Positions 11,702-11,883 of a stretch of DNA of 11,883 bases are shown piece after piece. The stretch spans positions 1-11,883 of the forward strand of contig JACRMD010000025.1 of assembly GCA_016215085.1 (NCBI GenBank), in the 5' to 3' direction. Each line of letters opens with the position of its first letter. The stretch's first letter is position 1. The position numbers were made by a program, and so were the translations under genes. Origin of the DNA: Solirubrobacterales bacterium (lineage in GTDB: Bacteria > Actinomycetota > Thermoleophilia > Solirubrobacterales > Solirubrobacteraceae). The notes under the pieces were generated by a model, which saw nothing but the letters and a program-made list of their open reading frames with translations, was not told the DNA's origin and made no database searches.

Positions 11702-11883
11702 CTAGCGCAGCCGCCGCAGCGTCGTCCGCGCCCGCAGCACCGTGCCGCCGCGCCGGGCGGTGACCACCGCGCGGTAGCGGCCGGCCTTGCGCGGGCGCAG
11801 CGTCACGCGGAAGGCGCGGCGCCGGGCGGTGACCGTGCGGGTGGCGACGGCGCGCCCGCCGCGCAGGAGCCGCACCGTCACGC
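11702..11883 (-). CDS. C-terminus of an Arg-rich beta-sandwich (Ig-like) protein, partial
   Basis: On the minus strand the frame VTVRLLRGGRAVATRTV, then RRRAFRVTLRPRKAGRYRAV, then VTARRGGTVLRARTTLRRLR runs to TAG at 11704-11702; the start is beyond the window. Alternating hydrophobic and Arg/Thr residues, with the motif RPRKAGRYRAVVTA, are typical of the last Ig-like or CARDB-like domain of secreted proteins in Solirubrobacterales-type genomes. A surface or cell-wall role is likely but not shown. It is convergent with the thiolase gene. Confidence 0.7.
   Translation of the reverse strand, partial: VTVRLLRGGRAVATRTVTARRRAFRVTLRPRKAGRYRAVVTARRGGTVLRARTTLRRLR

Noticed and set aside
1..11883. 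CRISPR array, insertion sequence or prophage signals
   Set aside because: No regularly spaced repeats, transposase or integrase motifs, terminal inverted repeats or composition shifts were seen.

Overview
The window is very GC-rich (roughly 70-75% by eye, nearly every third codon position G or C). It reads as a chromosomal segment of a high-GC actinobacterium. The gene types (an F420-type NADP oxidoreductase, small actinobacterial alpha/beta hydrolases, an Arg-rich beta-sandwich protein tail, frequent start codons with no Shine-Dalgarno) fit Thermoleophilia/Solirubrobacterales best, but that placement is inference. I see no tRNA, rRNA, CRISPR array, transposase or phage gene.

Layout. 1-234 is the end of a membrane protein. 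280-1634 holds a possible 18-codon upstream ORF overlapping a complete CNNM/HlyC-type membrane protein with CBS domains. 1635-2078 has no conventional gene but contains a run of about eight hairpins, an attenuator-like set of competing stems and a 13-codon ORF with the strongest ribosome binding site in the first 10 kb. 2079-2771 is an alpha/beta hydrolase that lacks the nucleophile segment. 2740-4368 is a divergent GST-like/LysR pair. 4398-6171 is a divergent pair (four-helix membrane protein and a cupin fused to an unrecognised domain) around a 46-bp nested dyad. 6194-6817 is an F420-type oxidoreductase. 6934-7555 holds two head-to-head genes (SRPBCC/AHSA1 and DUF1905) that both lack their N-termini at one shared junction. 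7643-8797 is an alanine dehydrogenase/N5-(carboxyethyl)ornithine synthase-like enzyme. 8787-9527 holds two small minus-strand genes (ABM-like and SnoaL-like). 9575-11636 is a divergent 3-hydroxyacyl-CoA dehydrogenase/thiolase pair with a palindrome between them, followed by a strong hairpin terminator. 11702-11883 is the C-terminus of a further minus-strand protein.

How it fits together. This is mostly a row of short, independently transcribed units, often divergent pairs sharing a regulatory gap or convergent pairs that touch or overlap at their ends. The clearest metabolic unit is thiolase plus 3-hydroxyacyl-CoA dehydrogenase (acyl-CoA or acetoacetyl-CoA metabolism). LysR probably controls the GST-like gene beside it. 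Four genes carry a TANNNT hexamer 6-8 nt before the start codon and no Shine-Dalgarno, suggesting leaderless transcripts.

The most unusual features are the structured region at about 1698-1985 (two hairpins with different stems but the same 8-nt loop, then competing GC-rich stems), the apparent losses of coding sequence at about 2270 and 7330, and the cupin fusion protein. Whether the losses are real deletions or assembly errors cannot be decided from the sequence alone.
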